DNA of 64,000 bases from positions 248,001 to 312,000 of the forward strand of contig CANMZT010000001.1 in assembly GCA_947502405.1 (NCBI GenBank), written 5' to 3'. The notes beneath the pieces are model-generated. The model ran no database searches. It was not told the DNA's origin and saw only the letters and a list, made by a program, of their open reading frames with translations. This document shows positions 61,361-64,000 of the stretch, in pieces. The position numbers and the translations under genes were made by a program. Numbering within the stretch: position 1 is the stretch's first letter; each line of letters opens with the position of its first letter. The DNA is from an uncultured Algibacter sp. GTDB taxonomy: Bacteria; Bacteroidota; Bacteroidia; Flavobacteriales; Flavobacteriaceae.

Positions 61361-62574
61361 AAAGAATAATTTATACACTCATAGGTTTATTAGCTTTTAA
61401 TGTTTCTAATGCACAAGAATTAGAAACACTTATTGATGAAGCATTAAATAACAATCCTGAAATTCAAAAATTTGAATTACAGTATAGCATTGCTTCCGAA
61501 AAAGTGAATGAAGTAAATACATTACCTAATACCGAATTTGGTGTGGGTTACTTCGTAAGCGAACCAGAAACACGTACAGGAGCGCAACGCTTCAAAGTAT
61601 CAGCTAAACAAATGTTGCCTTGGTTTGGGAATATAACTGCAAGAGAAAACTATGTGAGTGCTTTGGCAGATGCTAAATATGAAGACATTGTTATTGCTAA
61701 AAGAAAATTGATGGTTTCGGTGTCGCAATCCTATTATAATCTTTACGCTAATAAAGCAAAACAAGAGGTTTTAAGCGAGAATATTAAACTACTTGAAACT
61801 TATGAAACATTGGCTTTAACATCGGTTGAAGTAGGCAAAGCTTCAGCTGTAGATGTTTTACGATTACAAATGCGTCAAAATGAAATGCAACAATTATTAG
61901 ATGTTTTAAGTCAACAATTTTTAGCGGAGCAAACTACTTTGAATAAGCTTTTAAATCGTGATAAAGATTTAGAAGTTTCTGTTGTTAACGAGTTAATAAT
62001 TCCTTCAGAAGATTTTGAAATAACTTCTGAAAATTTGGCTCTACATCCTGAATTACTGAAATTCGATAAACTCTATCAGTCGGTAGAGCAATCCGAATTA
62101 TTAAACCAAAAAGAAAGCAGTCCTATGATTGGTTTCGGATTAGATTATATCAATGTTGATAAACGTCCTAACATGGATTTTAGTGACAATGGAAAAGATA
62201 TAATCATGCCAATGGTATCCCTATCTATCCCTGTATTCAATAATAAGTACAAATCCCAAACCAAACAAAATGAGTTGCAACAGCAAGAGATTTTGGCACA
62301 AAAACAAGAGCGCACAAATACTTTAGAAACACTATTAGATAAAGCAGTAAACGATAAGGTTTCAGCAAGAATAAGTTATGCAACCCAAACGAAGAACTTA
62401 AAGCAAGCTAAAGATGCTGAAGAGATTCTTATTAAAAATTACGAAACAGGAACGATTGATTTTAATGATGTACTGGACATACAAGAATTGCAATTGAAGT
62501 TTCAAATGAATCAAATTGAGTCTGTTAAAACCTACTATGTGCAAACCACAATTATTAATTATTTAATTCAGTAA
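61357..62574 (+). CDS. TolC-family outer-membrane efflux channel
   Basis: This 405-residue protein has a signal peptide (residues 1-19, NVSNAQ) and the TolC repeat layout: two halves with helical hairpins (about 25-200 and 230-400), including EALNNNPEIQK, VSVSQSYYNLYANKAKQEVL and the second-half YNNKYKSQTKQNELQQQEILAQKQ. It is the outer-membrane exit of the metal RND system. It is translationally coupled to the CusA-type pump by a four-base overlap. A multicopper oxidase gene follows three bases later. Confidence 0.9.
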   Translation: MKRIIYTLIGLLAFNVSNAQELETLIDEALNNNPEIQKFELQYSIASEKVNEVNTLPNTEFGVGYFVSEPETRTGAQRFKVSAKQMLPWFGNITARENYVSALADAKYEDIVIAKRKLMVSVSQSYYNLYANKAKQEVLSENIKLLETYETLALTSVEVGKASAVDVLRLQMRQNEMQQLLDVLSQQFLAEQTTLNKLLNRDKDLEVSVVNELIIPSEDFEITSENLALHPELLKFDKLYQSVEQSELLNQKESSPMIGFGLDYINVDKRPNMDFSDNGKDIIMPMVSLSIPVFNNKYKSQTKQNELQQQEILAQKQERTNTLETLLDKAVNDKVSARISYATQTKNLKQAKDAEEILIKNYETGTIDFNDVLDIQELQLKFQMNQIESVKTYYVQTTIINYLIQ

Positions 62575-62577
62575 ACA

Positions 62578-64000
62578 ATGAAAACAGTTAACATAATTAT
62601 ATTCTTATTCTTAACGTCAACTGTATTTGCCCAAGTCGGGACAAATGGAAATGACAGAAAAGAAGAAGGAAGAAACATAAAAGAATATAACCTCACTATA
62701 GAAGAAAATGAATTAACGCTCGCAGGAGTTACAGCCAATGGTATGACAATAAACGGGAGTGTGCCTGGTCCTACATTAGAATTTAATGAAGGCGACCTTG
62801 CCATAATTAATGTTACCAATAAAATGGATGAAGAAACCTCTGTGCATTGGCACGGGTTAATACTTCCTAATTTTTATGATGGTGTACCATATTTAACCAC
62901 GCCACCAATAAAACCAAATACAACATTTCAATATAGAATTCCTATTAACCAATCTGGTACGTATTGGTATCACTCACATACTATGTTACAAGAGCAGAAA
63001 GGAGTTTACGGTTCAATAGTTATTCAGCCTAAAGAGAAAACATTTGAATATGACACAGATTTAGTCGTAGTACTTTCTGATTGGACAAATGAAAAACCAA
63101 TGAACGTATTGCGTAACCTTAAAAGAGGAAACGAGTGGTATCAAGTTAAAAAAGGTACAGCAGTTCCATTAAGCAGAGTTATAAAAGAAGGTGCATTAGG
63201 TGCGCAATTTAAGTTTTGGCGCGATAGAATGGAAGGCGCAGATATTGCAGATATTTATTACCCTGCATTTCTTTCTAATGGTAAAAAACTTGCAGAATAT
63301 CCAAAGTTTAAACCTGGAGAAAAAGTAAGACTTCGGTTTATCAACGCCTCTGCCTCTACTTATTACTGGATAGATTTTGGAGCAGGTAATGCTACAGTCG
63401 TTTCAAGTGATGGTGTCGATGTCACACCAGTCAATAAAAGTAGGTTTCTCTTTGGTATAGCAGAAACCTATGATGTCATAGTTACGATACCAAACGGTAC
63501 ATTAGAGGTAACTGCAACCGCACAAGATGGGTCGGGCTACACATCAATTCGTTTGGGTACTGGAAAACTTTTTCCTGCAACTGTAATAGATAGACCAGAC
63601 AAAGTAGCAATGATGAAGCAAATGGCAAAAATGGATATGAAAATGGGAGCACCTGCAATGGCAGGTAATCAAAAGAAAAACACACCTAAAGCTTTAATGG
63701 AAAAGTATGGAATGAAGATGGATATGAAAGACGGCAACATGAAAATGGAGATGAACAATAAGATGTCGATGAAAGATGGTAAGATGAATGACCAAATGGA
63801 TATGAAGATGAATGATAAGTATAAGATGGAAATGAAAAAAGACTCAATGCCTATGAAACATGACATGTCTATGATGCAAAAAGATAGCACTTCGTTTGAT
63901 TATGATGCACGTAAAACATATTTCAACTATGACTTTTTAAAGGCAAAAGAAAATACTACTTATAAGGAAGATATACCCGTAACTGACATTTTACTCAATC
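62578..64000 (+). CDS. Multicopper oxidase with Met-rich insert (3' end outside window)
   Basis: This protein (474 residues seen, no stop before the window ends) has a signal peptide (residues 1-19, TVFAQ), a first cupredoxin domain with copper motif HWHGL (H90, H92) and a second motif WYHSH (H132, H134), and the second cupredoxin domain. An insert of about 85 residues (around 345-430) is made of Met-Lys, Met-Asp and Met-Asn repeats, likely to bind Cu(I). The enzyme probably oxidises Cu(I) to the less toxic Cu(II) in the periplasm, as in CueO or CopA/PcoA. The Type 1 copper site and C-terminus are outside the window. It is the last gene of the metal efflux operon in view. Confidence 0.9.
   Translation, partial: MKTVNIIIFLFLTSTVFAQVGTNGNDRKEEGRNIKEYNLTIEENELTLAGVTANGMTINGSVPGPTLEFNEGDLAIINVTNKMDEETSVHWHGLILPNFYDGVPYLTTPPIKPNTTFQYRIPINQSGTYWYHSHTMLQEQKGVYGSIVIQPKEKTFEYDTDLVVVLSDWTNEKPMNVLRNLKRGNEWYQVKKGTAVPLSRVIKEGALGAQFKFWRDRMEGADIADIYYPAFLSNGKKLAEYPKFKPGEKVRLRFINASASTYYWIDFGAGNATVVSSDGVDVTPVNKSRFLFGIAETYDVIVTIPNGTLEVTATAQDGSGYTSIRLGTGKLFPATVIDRPDKVAMMKQMAKMDMKMGAPAMAGNQKKNTPKALMEKYGMKMDMKDGNMKMEMNNKMSMKDGKMNDQMDMKMNDKYKMEMKKDSMPMKHDMSMMQKDSTSFDYDARKTYFNYDFLKAKENTTYKEDIPVTDILLN

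Noticed and set aside
63482-63890. Two antisense frames opposite the multicopper oxidase
   Set aside because: They are complements of the Met-rich repeat (ATG becomes CAT and phase-shifted hydrophobic codons), have no promoter or independent context, and the sense frame is a clear enzyme.
52406-64000. Prophage or integrative element with visible integrase
   Set aside because: No integrase, phage structural or conjugation gene is present in the visible part. The island call rests on location and gene content only.

Overview
The window is a 64 kb, AT-rich piece of a Bacteroidota chromosome, almost certainly from the family Flavobacteriaceae. The evidence is the gliding and type IX secretion genes gldB, gldC and gldKLMN, the exosortase F pair, several promoters of the Bacteroidota form TTG-N19-21-TAnnTTTG, and the lack of Shine-Dalgarno leaders. 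No rRNA, CRISPR array, insertion sequence or integrase gene is visible.

Layout. 1-7.6 kb: an outer-membrane protein, a fused kinase/PLP phospho-lyase-like enzyme, and a minus-strand metal (probably copper) operon of an HMA/MauE-like membrane protein, a TonB-dependent receptor and a periplasmic HMA protein, headed by a small Cys-rich HYC_CC_PP-type protein. 7.6-11 kb: exosortase XrtF and its partner, a GAF/fRMsr-like protein and purH. 11-14.5 kb: a signalling insert of TPR histidine kinase, LytTR regulator, a candidate 54-residue membrane peptide with a 21-bp-period direct repeat in front of it, and an orphan protein. 14.7-21 kb: the elongasome operon mreB-mreC-mreD-mrdA-rodA, followed by a lipoprotein form of peptide deformylase. 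21-27.5 kb: two envelope proteins, gldB-gldC, nadE, an atypical response regulator, dnaG without zinc ligands, and a GIY-YIG-like protein. 27.5-34.8 kb: a minus-strand cluster miaB, small protein, sigma-54 activator, lptE, TPR protein, secG, groS, groL; groS has a sigma-54-like promoter. 35-47.4 kb: LVIVD lipoprotein, membrane protein, LpxR-like barrel, topA, a ureohydrolase-fold protein that has lost metal ligands, then gldK-gldL-gldM-gldN. 47.4-52.4 kb: FAD oxidoreductase, DUF983 protein, ABC-F ATPase, LRR protein, a small zinc-ribbon protein and an initiator tRNA.

52.4-64 kb is accessory in character. Directly 3' of the initiator tRNA are nested inverted and direct repeats, then a tight three-gene operon: a large helical protein, a PD-(D/E)XK-like nuclease with a helical C-terminus, and a DUF4238 protein. 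It has no counterpart I recognise and is the best candidate here for an undescribed, possibly anti-phage, system. It is followed by a copper/silver efflux set: a second HYC_CC_PP protein, a CusA-type RND pump with the methionine triad, a TolC-like channel and a multicopper oxidase with a Met-rich insert, cut by the window end.

Two near-identical structured elements (about 95 nt, at 34.9 and 48.6 kb) look like copies of a Flavobacteria-specific RNA or repeat family. Functions are assigned from recognised motifs and family knowledge only; no database search was run.
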